From Actinomadura violacea (GTDB lineage Bacteria > Actinomycetota > Actinomycetes > Streptosporangiales > Streptosporangiaceae), in assembly GCF_017573465.1 (NCBI RefSeq), contig NZ_JAGEPF010000010.1, positions 186,001 to 250,000 on the forward strand: DNA of 64,000 nt. Direction: 5' to 3'. The position numbers and the translations under genes are program-made. The notes below the pieces were generated by a model, which saw only the letters and a list, made by a program, of their open reading frames with translations, made no database searches and was not told the origin of the DNA. This document shows, piece after piece, positions 23,925 to 31,988 of this stretch. The first letter of the stretch is position 1. Each line of letters begins with the position of its first letter.

Positions 23925-24682
23925 TCGCGGTACCCGCGCTGGTGGCGGCGGGCCTCATCGCGGACGCGATGCGGCTCCGCCGCCGCCTGGCGCGGCTCCG
24001 CCGGCTCCCGCAGCCGCGCCGCCCCGCCCCGCTGAGCTGGGAGGGCCCGCGCGAACCCGGCGGCTACGACGTGATCAGCGCCGACGGCGCGGTCATCGCC
24101 GCGGGCGTCCGGCGCGCCGCCATCGCCCACGCCCGCGACACCGGCCTGGACGTCCTCGGCCTGGTCCCCGCAGACCTCCCCGTCACCCGCGCCCTCGACA
24201 TGCTCCGCCACACCCGCGACGCGGGCTTCGCGACCGTCGTCCACACCGAACTCCTCGACGACGCGTACACCGGCGACTACACCACCACCATGGCCCGCCT
24301 CCACCACTACGACGCCGACACCGGGCACGTCATCGTCCCCTGCCACCTCACCCCGCGCGCCCCCGCCTACAAGGGACGCGCCGCCTGGCTGCAAGGTCTC
24401 GGCGTCTCCCTCGCACAGGCCCTGGTGCCCTCGATCCTCGTCATGGGACTCGTCCTGGCCGCGCTGGCGTCCGATCCGCAATGGGGGCCCATCGCCGTCA
24501 TCGCCTACTGCGCCGTCCCCTACCTCGTCTTCGCCGGCACCCCGCTCTCCCCCCGCGACCTGCACCGCACGGCGCTGCTGCGGCCCGTCCTCACCCCGTA
24601 CACCTGGTGGCGGACCCTCGTCGAGGACGCGCCGCCCTGGAACCGCCTCACCTGGCGCGACCCGCGGAAGGACGAGATTTGA
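23921..24682 (+). CDS. Unknown protein with C-terminal membrane helices
   Basis: The GTG at 23921 overlaps the glycosyltransferase stop. The 253-residue protein has an Arg-rich N-terminal stretch after a short hydrophobic start, a soluble domain (about 35-150) and two membrane helices (about 163-185 and 190-210), then an aromatic C-terminus with TPYTWWRTLVEDAPPWNRLTW. No family is recognised. Translational coupling places it firmly in the lipid operon; a membrane partner for glycosylation or export of the product is plausible. Confidence 0.6.
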   Translation: MIAVPALVAAGLIADAMRLRRRLARLRRLPQPRRPAPLSWEGPREPGGYDVISADGAVIAAGVRRAAIAHARDTGLDVLGLVPADLPVTRALDMLRHTRDAGFATVVHTELLDDAYTGDYTTTMARLHHYDADTGHVIVPCHLTPRAPAYKGRAAWLQGLGVSLAQALVPSILVMGLVLAALASDPQWGPIAVIAYCAVPYLVFAGTPLSPRDLHRTALLRPVLTPYTWWRTLVEDAPPWNRLTWRDPRKDEI

Positions 24683-24711
24683 TCGGCCTCGCAACGTCCC
24701 CGGAGATCCGC

Positions 24712-25548
24712 ATGACCGCGTACGTCTTCGAACGCGTCCACGGATCCCCGCCCGCCGCGATCCACCGCGCCCTCATCGGCCTGCCCCTCCTGGACGGCCT
24801 GACGATCGCCCTCCCGTGGGGCGCCATCGTCGCCGCGGGGCCGTCCGCCGTCCCGTCCCTCTACTCGGTGAACCACCACACCGACGGCGCCGCGCCGCCC
24901 TGCGGACCCGTCCCGCACTGGGCCCGGGAGTCCGTCGCCGTCCTGAACTCCCACGCCGACCCCGCCCCCGGCACCCGCCTGGTGATCAACCGCGAGATCC
25001 CCGCCGAGACCGGCCTGCTCACCGGCGCCGAGACCGCCGCCGCCACCTTCCTCGCCCTGCGCGCCCTGCACGGCCCGCCCGCCGGCCCGCACCCCCTCAC
25101 CGGCCACCCCGCCTACCGGACGGCCCTGCACGCCCGCGCCGCCCACGCCATCCTGACCACGCCCGGCACGCTCGAGCACGTCCCCTTCGATCTGGCCGCC
25201 GCGGACCTCCGCATCGTGATCATCGACCTCGGCATCCGGCACTCGTCGACCCTGCCGACCCCGGCCGGCGCCGCCGCCCGCGCCGCCGCCGCGCTCCGCA
25301 CCTCGGGGCCGTCCGCCCTCGGCCCCCTCCTCACCGACGCCCACACCTTCGGCGACCCGCTGCCCGACCGCGCCCTGCGCACCGCCCTCGACGCCGGCGC
25401 CCTCGGCGGCCGCAAGATCGGCGCCTGCGTCGTCGCCCTGGCCCCCGCCGCGTCCGTCCCGAAGCTCCGCCAGGCCCTCACCGCCGACCTGACCCCCGCC
25501 CTCCCGCGCCCACCCCGCCTCCTAACAGCCCTCCCCACCCCCGCCTGA
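24712..25548 (+). CDS. Degenerate galactokinase-like (GHMP) protein
   Basis: ATG 24712 has GGAG 6 bases upstream (278 residues); a TTG at 24679 overlapping the previous stop is an alternative. The C-terminal half follows galactokinases: IVIIDLGIRHSSTLP, GPLLTDAHTFGDPLP and GALGGRKIGACVVALAP correspond to the family's RH, SH and GARMTGGGFGG blocks. The catalytic parts are altered: no GExHxDY motif is seen near the N-terminus and the SSS phosphate loop is TGLLTGAET. It may therefore be a sugar-binding pseudokinase or a kinase with changed chemistry. As the last gene of the lipid operon it supports a sugar-containing product. Confidence 0.6.
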   Translation: MTAYVFERVHGSPPAAIHRALIGLPLLDGLTIALPWGAIVAAGPSAVPSLYSVNHHTDGAAPPCGPVPHWARESVAVLNSHADPAPGTRLVINREIPAETGLLTGAETAAATFLALRALHGPPAGPHPLTGHPAYRTALHARAAHAILTTPGTLEHVPFDLAAADLRIVIIDLGIRHSSTLPTPAGAAARAAAALRTSGPSALGPLLTDAHTFGDPLPDRALRTALDAGALGGRKIGACVVALAPAASVPKLRQALTADLTPALPRPPRLLTALPTPA

Positions 25549-25553
25549 ACCCG

Positions 25554-25913
25554 TCATCCGTAACGCGGATCGTCCAGTTCGGGCCGGTGCCCCAGCAACC
25601 CGGCCTCTTTCGCCTCCCGCAACGCCTTCCGCGCCGCCGCCTCCTCGGCCGCGGAATAGACCCCGGCGACCTGATACATCGTCTCCCGCGTCTCGATCAA
25701 CGAATTCTGCGACGCCTGCAGCATCCCGGTCGCCTCTTCCTTCATCCGCGAGTAGGCCCTCTCGGCCACCTTGCCGTACTTGCTCAACGCCCCAGGGGCG
25801 AGCCATGCCCCGTCGACGCTGACCGATGCGTCGATCCACATGTTCACCGCTTCATTGATCGTGTCCCCCGCCTCGATCAGGTACTTCTTTCCCTTGACGC
25901 TGTATCCGCCCAT
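25554..25913 (-). CDS. WXG100-like hypothetical protein (119 aa)
   Basis: The ATG at 25913 has the strong ribosome binding site AAGGAG 6 bases upstream; a longer frame to 25967 is less likely. The 119-residue protein is mostly helical (two long helices around residues 30-60 and 65-100) with Trp residues in the first part and many charged residues, reminiscent of ESX substrate-type or WXG100-related proteins. It is the last gene of a leftward cluster with a larger WXG100-like protein, a lipoprotein and two YbaB-like proteins. Its role is unknown. Confidence 0.5.
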   Translation of the reverse strand: MGGYSVKGKKYLIEAGDTINEAVNMWIDASVSVDGAWLAPGALSKYGKVAERAYSRMKEEATGMLQASQNSLIETRETMYQVAGVYSAAEEAAARKALREAKEAGLLGHRPELDDPRYG

Positions 25914-26020
25914 CGATTCTCCTTGCTGTGGTGTACGGAGGTGGTTAAGAAGATCATTGACCGGCATCTCGCGAGTCGGTAGCGCCCGAGAGAATCAGGC
26001 TTTCTCGTCCGAGCTCCGTG

Positions 26021-26626
26021 TCAGGAGTGGAGATGCAACAGCATCTCCTTTGCGAGTGATTGTGCGGTGCCCTCCATACGCTGGTCTTTGAGGTCCGGTG
26101 AACTCGAGGCGGTGTAGTCGGCCTTGATGACCGTGTATCCCCGTCTTGCGATCACACTTATGGATTCGCGTCCCTTCTGCCAGCACGCCTCGTCGGCTGA
26201 AGTGGTCAGCTTGTAGCAGACTTCCTTGTTCTGGAACTTGCGGTAGGTCGACTTCGCGCTTTCGTACTTCTCTTCCCGAGGGGGATGCGCTGTCACTGTA
26301 ACGGCCGAAACATTGAGGAGCCCGTTCAGCTTTGAGAGTTCCGTCGACAGTGGTGCCTGCCAACTGCAGGCACTGGCATCAGGTGTTCTCTTTGTTCGCG
26401 TCTTGGTGTAATTCCCTACCAGCTTGCTCGCAAGGGAATCATTGATCAGTGTGCACGCGTCGGGGGCGACCGCCCCGGTCCTGGCGAGACGTTGGTGATT
26501 TGCGGGTCCGCTCGAGCAGCCTCCGGCAAGTAACCCACTGAGGACCAGGGCGGCGACCGATCCATGCGTGGCCGCCCTTGAAGGGTTCCAGAGGCGTATC
26601 CATGCCGCAGGCGGTCTATTAGCCAT
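26021..26626 (-). CDS. Lipoprotein, DUF3558-like
   Basis: The 201-residue protein has a signal peptide with a lipobox LAGGC (Cys at about residue 37), placing it on the outer face of the membrane. The mature part has conserved-looking Cys pairs and the pattern Ala-Cys-Thr-Leu-Ile near residue 57 and a Ser-Ala-Cys-Ser-Trp segment near 86, as in actinobacterial DUF3558-type lipoproteins. The start overlaps the end of the WXG100-like gene by 8 bases. GC content is lower than in the flanking PKS DNA. Confidence 0.65.
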   Translation of the reverse strand: MANRPPAAWIRLWNPSRAATHGSVAALVLSGLLAGGCSSGPANHQRLARTGAVAPDACTLINDSLASKLVGNYTKTRTKRTPDASACSWQAPLSTELSKLNGLLNVSAVTVTAHPPREEKYESAKSTYRKFQNKEVCYKLTTSADEACWQKGRESISVIARRGYTVIKADYTASSSPDLKDQRMEGTAQSLAKEMLLHLHS

Positions 26627-27353
26627 AAACCCATTTGCCTTTGTCGGAGGCGATCGAAGGCATCTTGCGTGGCGCGTGAAGCTGAAGTATCTGTCCGTGC
26701 AGCGACTCCATCAACCCCGCGTCCTTGTTGCATATGTACGTTACATTTCTCTTTCTGGTGTTAACGTTCTTGATCCAGAGGGCGAGGATGCTGTGGAGCG
26801 CACTCCAGGCGGCACTGTTCGCGTCACCCTTCTGCGTCTCCAGATCTTTATGGTAGGCGATGGCTTTGTCGAGGGTGTCCATGAAGTCCTTCATGCCGTC
26901 GTTGTATTGGTCGACGACTTGGTTGTGCAGATTCACCAGGGCGTCCCCGACGGCCTGAAGGACCTTGGCGTTGTTGTCCGCAGCGGATATCGCGATCGAG
27001 TCCATGTACTGCTGGTAGGCGGTGAAGGCCCGGCCGCTCCAGTATCCGCCGAGTTGAATATAGGATGTCTTCATGGGGTCGATGGAGTCTCGATAGTGCC
27101 CTGAAGCGCGGTACCAACTCTCGGCGGCTCTGCGCACGGCTGCGGGGTCCGGTTTTATCTTCTGCAGATCTTTGTACGCCTTCAAGACCTCCGTCCCGAG
27201 CATCACTGAACTGGCGACGTCGATCAGAATGCTCGGAACGGTGGGTCCTTCTTGCGGCTGACCGAGCCCGGGAATCGCCCCGCCCGAGCCGGAACCGGAA
27301 TCTCCGTTGCCGCCGCGCCGGCCGGGTCTGGGGCGTGGTCTGGGGGCGCTCAT
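26619..27353 (-). CDS. WXG100-like secreted-substrate protein (244 aa)
   Basis: The first 40 residues are Pro/Arg/Gly-rich and disordered. Residues 70-185 form a helical hairpin region with GYWSGRAFTAYQQYMDSI, i.e. a Trp-Ser-Gly turn between two helices, as in WXG100/ESX-secreted proteins. The C-terminal 60 residues contain an Ile/Leu-rich amphipathic helix, Cys and basic patches, and could be a short effector domain. No ESX secretion components are encoded nearby, so export would rely on a system elsewhere. Its neighbours include the lipoprotein and the two YbaB-like proteins in one leftward operon. Confidence 0.6.
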   Translation of the reverse strand: MSAPRPRPRPGRRGGNGDSGSGSGGAIPGLGQPQEGPTVPSILIDVASSVMLGTEVLKAYKDLQKIKPDPAAVRRAAESWYRASGHYRDSIDPMKTSYIQLGGYWSGRAFTAYQQYMDSIAISAADNNAKVLQAVGDALVNLHNQVVDQYNDGMKDFMDTLDKAIAYHKDLETQKGDANSAAWSALHSILALWIKNVNTRKRNVTYICNKDAGLMESLHGQILQLHAPRKMPSIASDKGKWVYG

Positions 27354-27369
27354 GGTGGCCTCTTTTCGG

Positions 27370-27753
27370 TCAGACGCGGTTGCGGCGGATGATGCGGGCG
27401 GCTTCCTGCTTGTAGTGGTCGCCTGCCTCGGTGCGGGCTGCGGCGAGGGCTTCGAGGATCCGGTTGCCCAAGGCGTTGCGGTCGGACGTCATCAGGGCAT
27501 CGCGCTCGAGCGAGACATGGAGAAGGCGGCCATCGCCGTCCACCTCGATCGTGCCGAGACCTGGGCGGATCTTCTGTGTGATCCGTATATGTCGCTGCTC
27601 ATTGCCCAGATTGGACAGTTGGTTCACGTAGTCGGTCACCGCACGCTCCGTTTCGAGCATGCGCCGTTCCGCTTCGGCGAGTTCAGCGAGTCGCTGATCG
27701 GCATGGGCTCGCGTTCTGGGGTCCCGAGTGGGTTTCAACGGTGCATGCTCCAC
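27370..27753 (-). CDS. YbaB/EbfC-like protein (127 aa)
   Basis: The 127-residue product has an N-terminal helix (about residues 18-55) followed by strands with IEVDGDGRLLHVSL and a C-terminal helix (NRILEALAAARTEAGDHY), the YbaB/EbfC arrangement of a nucleoid-associated DNA-binding family. Actinomycetes often carry divergent YbaB-like proteins beside WXG100 genes, where they are not the canonical recR-linked copy. It starts 12 bases after the previous gene of the same family, suggesting an arising-by-duplication pair. Confidence 0.65.
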   Translation of the reverse strand: MEHAPLKPTRDPRTRAHADQRLAELAEAERRMLETERAVTDYVNQLSNLGNEQRHIRITQKIRPGLGTIEVDGDGRLLHVSLERDALMTSDRNALGNRILEALAAARTEAGDHYKQEAARIIRRNRV

Positions 27754-27765
27754 AGGGTGGGTCGG

Positions 27766-28026
27766 CTACTCATCGCCGAACATCCGGTTGTACAGCTGTT
27801 CTTCCAGTGCGGCGGAGCGGTCTTCGGCCTCGTTGATGGCATCGACGATCGCCGCTTCGATGAGGTGGAGGCGCGACGCGCCCAGGCGATGCGAGTCGAT
27901 TCCGAGGTCGAGGAGTTCGCCGCGTCCGTCGATCTCGACGGTGACCGCGCCATCGGCTTTTATGGCGGTTATTCGAGCGCGGGACAGTTGGGCTGACAGT
28001 TCCTGGAGTTCGAGAGGTAGAGGCAT
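27766..28026 (-). CDS. YbaB/EbfC-like protein (86 aa)
   Basis: First gene of the leftward cluster, 86 residues: an N-terminal helix, two strands (AVTVEIDGRGELLDLGI) and a C-terminal helix with AAIVDAINEAEDRSAAL, matching the YbaB fold. It is shorter than the neighbouring YbaB-like protein at 27370-27753. A promoter is expected in the low-GC gap 28027-28322, where AATTATGA on the minus strand resembles a -10 element, but no clear -35 is seen. Confidence 0.62.
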   Translation of the reverse strand: MPLPLELQELSAQLSRARITAIKADGAVTVEIDGRGELLDLGIDSHRLGASRLHLIEAAIVDAINEAEDRSAALEEQLYNRMFGDE

Positions 28027-28322
28027 TGACTCATCTCATGGTTGGGGGGACCAGGAGTTGTCAGGGGAGTGTAGTGGCATGCAAGGGCCGTGCATAGACG
28101 TTTGCAGGCGCTGGCCGCTTTCTCGCGCTTGATGGAGTCATAATTTGCGGCTGAACTGCGGAAATGGCTGCTTTTGGGTTGGGTGGGTGGCTCGAGTGCG
28201 CCATCGGTGCAGCCGCCTTGAGGGGACCGGGGCCGCGCCGGGACGTTGGTGGGGTGACGCCGCGTTTGGGGGCGGCGGGGCAAGTAAGGGGTGTAGGGGG
28301 GTGCGGGGCCTACTCTTGGGGT
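28027..28322. other. Intergenic gap, island boundary
   Basis: This 296-base gap separates the leftward YbaB/WXG100 cluster from the rightward CGNR gene. The half nearest the cluster is relatively AT-rich; the other half is a G-run-rich stretch. It must contain promoters for both directions. I see no RNA gene, repeat or reliable small reading frame. Confidence 0.4.
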
Positions 28323-28856
28323 GTGGGAGAGCGTTTGCGGTATGCGGATTACGTGGGGAACATGGCCCGGCTCGCGGTCGAGATCGCCAACGGCGACGCG
28401 CCGGGGGAGGAGCGCGGCGAGATGCTGCGCCGGCACCGGGTCGCCGAGCCGGATGCCGAGCCGGATGCCGAGGCGCTCGCCGCGCTGGTGCCCGCGCTGC
28501 GCGCCGCGGTGGAGGCCGCGGCGCAAGGGGGGCCGCTCGAACCCGTCAACGTCCTGCTGGAGCGGTACCCGCCCGTGATCCGCGTCGACGGCCACGACGG
28601 TCCGGGCACCGCGCACATGCATTTCGCGCCGAACGGGGAGGACCCCGTCACGTGGCTCGGGCGCAACTGCGCCGCGGCGCTGGCGCACGTCCTCTGCGGC
28701 GATCCCGCGGTGACCCTCGGACGCTGCCAGGCCGTCGGCTGCGGGCGCTTCTACGTCGACGACTCCCGCAACCGGACCCGGCGGTTCTGCTCCAACGCGT
28801 GCGCCAGCCGGACCACCGTCGCCGCCTACCGCGCCCGCCGCAAGGCCGCAGGCTGA
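28323..28856 (+). CDS. CGNR zinc-finger (ABATE domain) protein
   Basis: The GTG at 28323 gives 177 residues. The C-terminal zinc finger reads GRCQAVGCGRFYVDDSRNRTRRFCSNACASR split over residues 137-168, with Cys-x4-Cys and Cys-x3-Cys pairs and the Arg-rich link typical of CGNR proteins, although the CGNR tetrapeptide itself is replaced by CASR. The N-terminal half is the usual stress-induced ABATE-type helical domain. These proteins are presumed transcription regulators. It stands alone between the island and a set of small conserved genes. Confidence 0.75.
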   Translation: MGERLRYADYVGNMARLAVEIANGDAPGEERGEMLRRHRVAEPDAEPDAEALAALVPALRAAVEAAAQGGPLEPVNVLLERYPPVIRVDGHDGPGTAHMHFAPNGEDPVTWLGRNCAAALAHVLCGDPAVTLGRCQAVGCGRFYVDDSRNRTRRFCSNACASRTTVAAYRARRKAAG

Positions 28857-28872
28857 GCGGGGTGGCGAGGCG

Positions 28873-29271
28873 TCAGAGCTTCGGGGTGAAGGGGCGGCGG
28901 TGGACGGGGTCGTCGGGTTCGGCCTGGGCGCGCAGGGCCGTCTCGACCAGCTCGATGGCCTGCAGGAGCGAGACGAGCCGGGCGCCCTCGCGGCGGTAGG
29001 CCTCCAGGACGGACTCGACGCCGTGCGGCGGGACGAGGGGCGAGAGGTCGACGCGGGCGGTGCGGAAGCCCTCGCGGGCGGCCTCGACGGACGCGTCGAC
29101 GTGGTGGCGGGCCATCCGGGCCAGCGCGATCGGGTAGCGGCGCAGGACGCCGTAGCGGCGGTACTCGGGCGGGACGAGCTCCAGCAGCCAGCTCATCGCC
29201 GTGTCCTCGAAGCGGTCGGTGCCCGGTGGGTGCACCTGCGAGGGCCAGCCGGGCGGGACGTAGGTGCTCAC
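28873..29271 (-). CDS. Conserved actinobacterial hypothetical (132 aa)
   Basis: The 132-residue helical protein contains DTAMSWLLELVPPEYRRYGVL near residues 23-43 and a run of helices rich in Arg, Ala and Leu; there is no membrane segment or signal peptide. I know it only as a type common beside small actinomycete genes, without function. Its stop is 16 bases from the CGNR gene's stop, in a tail-to-tail arrangement. Confidence 0.6.
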   Translation of the reverse strand: MSTYVPPGWPSQVHPPGTDRFEDTAMSWLLELVPPEYRRYGVLRRYPIALARMARHHVDASVEAAREGFRTARVDLSPLVPPHGVESVLEAYRREGARLVSLLQAIELVETALRAQAEPDDPVHRRPFTPKL

Positions 29272-29323
29272 GGATCCACGATAACCCGGAATTCGAACCT
29301 ATGTTCGACCCAAACCGGACATG

Positions 29324-29686
29324 TCACTCGGTGGCGGGCGGCGGGGCGAGCGGGCCGTTGCGGCGGATCCGGATCTTGCCGGAGTCCAGGTCGTCGCGGG
29401 CGGAGCCGTCGCCGGCCTGCTCGTGGTCGTCCTGGCGCAGCACCTTCTGGCGCTGCTGCTCCTCCTGCTTGACCTTCTTGGACCCCTCGAACGCCGAGGC
29501 GAGGTCCTCGAACATGCCGCCGCCGAACCCGGCGCCGGTCTCGCCGTCGCCGCGGATGGCGCCCATCAGCGTCGACCGGCCGGTGCCCTCCGTGGGCCAG
29601 TCGACGGGCTCGTGGCCCTCCTGCTCGGGACGGGTGCCCATCGGGCGTCCCTTGACGCGCTTGCGGCGGCGAAACGGTGACTTCAC
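29324..29686 (-). CDS. Hypothetical disordered protein (120 aa)
   Basis: The 120-residue product has a basic N-terminus (MKSPFRRRKRVKGR), a central Gly-rich segment GAGFGGGMFEDLASAFEGSKK that may form a short amphipathic helix, and a charged Lys/Gln/Glu-rich tail. No domain is recognised and it is probably largely disordered. It lies 45 bases downstream of the PPOX-fold gene and may be co-transcribed. Confidence 0.5.
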   Translation of the reverse strand: MKSPFRRRKRVKGRPMGTRPEQEGHEPVDWPTEGTGRSTLMGAIRGDGETGAGFGGGMFEDLASAFEGSKKVKQEEQQRQKVLRQDDHEQAGDGSARDDLDSGKIRIRRNGPLAPPPATE

Positions 29687-29731
29687 ACAGACTCCAACGC
29701 GACGAGCCTCCAGATTGATCCCGCTGGGCGT

Positions 29732-30316
29732 TCAGCCTCCGAACGTCCACCGGGTGGGAGAACCGGTGAAATCTCCCTGACGCAGCCCGAACGCCTTCTG
29801 TGGCCGCACCGCGACGGTCGCGTTCACCTCCGGGTCCAGGAAGTCGACACGATAGCGGGTCGCGTACTTGGAGTTGACCAGGTCGATGAAGCGCTGCAGG
29901 TCCCGCGGCTCGGTGACGACCTCCGCGCGGCCCTCCAGGACGACCGGGTTCTCGGCCTCCTCGGTGGCCACCACGACCTGCGGATTCGCCCGCAGGTTCA
30001 CCATCTTGCGGGACGGCACGCTGCTGCTGAACATCAGCGCCTCGCCCGACCAGGCGCCCCACACCGGCATCGCGTGCGGCCGCCCGTCCGGCCGGACGGT
30101 GCACAGCCAGAAGTTGCGGGCGGCGCGCAGCCGCTCCACGGCCCACGACCACGGGAGCAGGCCGCTCCCCTCCGCGGGCCCCCGGATCCCGTAACCGGGC
30201 ATGTGCGGACGGTCTGCGGCGGGGTCCGGCCCCGGGACGAACCCGGAGCGGGGCTCCGATGCCAGGGCGAAACCGGACGCTGGCTCCGGTGCCGAGGCGA
30301 ACCCGGAAGCCGACAT
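29732..30316 (-). CDS. Pyridoxamine-5'-phosphate-oxidase-fold flavoprotein
   Basis: The 194-residue protein has a disordered N-terminal extension of about 50 residues with repeated Ala/Ser-Gly-Phe motifs, then a split-barrel domain: NFWLCTVRPDGRPHAMPVWGAW (in two parts, about 68-90), Val-Pro-Ser-Arg-Lys, and a central VVLEGRAEVV strand. This is the pattern of FMN- or F420-dependent PPOX family enzymes. Substrate is unknown. The short repeats (GFASAPEPASGFALASEP) in the extension are unusual for the family. Confidence 0.75.
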   Translation of the reverse strand: MSASGFASAPEPASGFALASEPRSGFVPGPDPAADRPHMPGYGIRGPAEGSGLLPWSWAVERLRAARNFWLCTVRPDGRPHAMPVWGAWSGEALMFSSSVPSRKMVNLRANPQVVVATEEAENPVVLEGRAEVVTEPRDLQRFIDLVNSKYATRYRVDFLDPEVNATVAVRPQKAFGLRQGDFTGSPTRWTFGG

Positions 30317-30426
30317 GGCGCTCTCCTTTCTGCGGACGTTCCCCGCCCCATCGTTTCAGACCGCGGAGTCTCCCGGTGACGCTCGGTGGCTCGTTGGGAG
30401 CGGCTCGGCGCGGTAGCCTGCGGGAC

Positions 30427-31248
30427 GTGCGCCTATCCCATGTCATCGCGGCTCTCGAAGAGCTCTACCCGCCGTCGTGGGCGGAGTCCTGGGACGCCGT
30501 CGGCCTGGTCGTCGGCGACCCCGACCAGGAGGTCGGGCGGGTGCTGCTGGCGGTCGACCCGGTCGCCGCGGTGATCGACGAGGCGCTGGAGTGGGGCGCC
30601 GACCTGGTGGTCACGCACCATCCGCTGCTGCTGCGCGGGGTGCACTCGGTGGCCGCGACGACGCCGAAGGGCCGGCTGATCCACCGGATGATCGCGAACG
30701 GGGTGGCGCTGCACACCGCGCACACCAACGCCGACGTCGCCGATCCGGGGGTCTCGGACGCGCTGGCCCGGGCCGTGGGACTCACCGGGGAACTGCGCCC
30801 GATCGTCCCGTCCGCCGACGACCCGCGCCGCGGTCTCGGCCGCATCGGGGAGATGGACGGGCCGGTGACGCTGCGGGAGTTCGCCCGGCGGGCCGCCGCC
30901 GGGCTGCCGTCCACCGCGTGGGGGCTGCGGGCCGTGGGCGACCCGGACCGCGAGGTCCGTACCGTCGCGGTCTGCGGCGGCGCCGGCGACTCCCTCCTCG
31001 ACACCGTCCGCGCGGCGGGCGTCGACGTCTACCTCACCGCCGACCTGCGGCACCATCCGGCGTCGGAGTTCGCCGAGCACGGCGGCCCCGCGCTGGTGGA
31101 CGCCGCGCACTGGGCGACGGAATGGCCCTGGCTGGCCGACGCCGCCCGGCGGCTCGCCGCCGCCGCACCCGAAGCGGGCAAGTTGGAGACACGGGTGTCC
31201 ACGATCGTCACCGACGCGTGGAGCCTTCACGAAGAAGGAGAACAGTGA
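30427..31248 (+). CDS. Nif3-like dinuclear metal-centre protein
   Basis: GTG at 30427 gives 273 residues, close to two-domain Nif3 proteins without the central insertion. The metal ligands appear in DLVVTHHPLLLRG (His pair), in HTAHTNAD and in a late His-Trp segment (DAAHWATEW). Proteins of this family form toroidal hexamers with two metal ions; some have GTP cyclohydrolase-like or hydrolytic activity. The stop overlaps the GTG of the zinc-ribbon gene, as in mycobacterial genomes. Confidence 0.88.
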   Translation: MRLSHVIAALEELYPPSWAESWDAVGLVVGDPDQEVGRVLLAVDPVAAVIDEALEWGADLVVTHHPLLLRGVHSVAATTPKGRLIHRMIANGVALHTAHTNADVADPGVSDALARAVGLTGELRPIVPSADDPRRGLGRIGEMDGPVTLREFARRAAAGLPSTAWGLRAVGDPDREVRTVAVCGGAGDSLLDTVRAAGVDVYLTADLRHHPASEFAEHGGPALVDAAHWATEWPWLADAARRLAAAAPEAGKLETRVSTIVTDAWSLHEEGEQ

Positions 31249-31988
31249 AAGCCGCACCGCACGCCCAGCTTCGCCTGATCGACCTGCAGGACCTGGACAG
31301 CTCGATGGACCGGCTGGCGCACCGCCGCCGGACGCTGCCGGAGCTGGCGGAGATCGACCGGCTGGAGGGCCGGCTCGCCGAACTGCGCGACGCGATCGTC
31401 GCGGCCGAGACCGAGTCCGGCGACCTCGCGCGGGAGCAGAAGAAGGCCGAGCAGGACGTCGACCAGGTCCGCAGCCGCGCCGAACGCGACCAGAAGCGGC
31501 TCGACTCCGGCCAGGTCACCTCCGCCAAGGACCTCAGCGGCCTGCAGGCGGAGATCGAGTCGCTGCACCGCCGGCAGTCCGACCTCGAGGAGGTCGTGCT
31601 GGAGATCATGGAGCGGACCGAGGAGGCCGACGGCCGCGTCGCCGCGCTGCGCGCCGACCAGACCGCCGCGCAGGAGGAGCTCGCCGCGGTCGTCGCGCGC
31701 CGGGACGCCTCGCTGAAGGAGATCGACGAGGAGAGCGGCACGACCGGCACCGCCCGCACGGCCGTCGCCAAGGACGTCCCGGACGACCTGCTCGGCCTCT
31801 ACGAGAAGCTGCGCGGCCAGTTCGGCGGCGTCGGCGCGGCGAAGCTGTTCCGCGGCGCCTGCCAGGGCTGCCACCTGGCGCTCAACACCGTCGACCTGAA
31901 CCGGATCCGGGCCGCGGCGCAGGACGAGGTGCTGCGCTGCGAGGAGTGCCGGCGCATCCTCGTCCGCACCGAAGAGTCGGGCCTGTGA
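31245..31988 (+). CDS. C4-type zinc-ribbon coiled-coil protein
   Basis: GTG 31245 has the ribosome binding site AAGGAG. The 247-residue product is mainly a long coiled coil (about 10-190) followed by a C-terminal zinc ribbon with CQGCHL (about 208) and CEECRRIL (about 233). This matches the conserved family encoded between nif3 and RNase H in actinomycetes (Rv2229c type). It is proposed to bind nucleic acids but its role is not established. Overlaps of 4 bases at both ends imply a three-gene operon. Confidence 0.85.
   Translation: MKAAPHAQLRLIDLQDLDSSMDRLAHRRRTLPELAEIDRLEGRLAELRDAIVAAETESGDLAREQKKAEQDVDQVRSRAERDQKRLDSGQVTSAKDLSGLQAEIESLHRRQSDLEEVVLEIMERTEEADGRVAALRADQTAAQEELAAVVARRDASLKEIDEESGTTGTARTAVAKDVPDDLLGLYEKLRGQFGGVGAAKLFRGACQGCHLALNTVDLNRIRAAAQDEVLRCEECRRILVRTEESGL

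Noticed and set aside
25554..27353. Complete type VII (ESX) secretion locus
   Set aside because: No EccB, EccC, EccD, MycP or EccE genes are present; only WXG100-like candidates.
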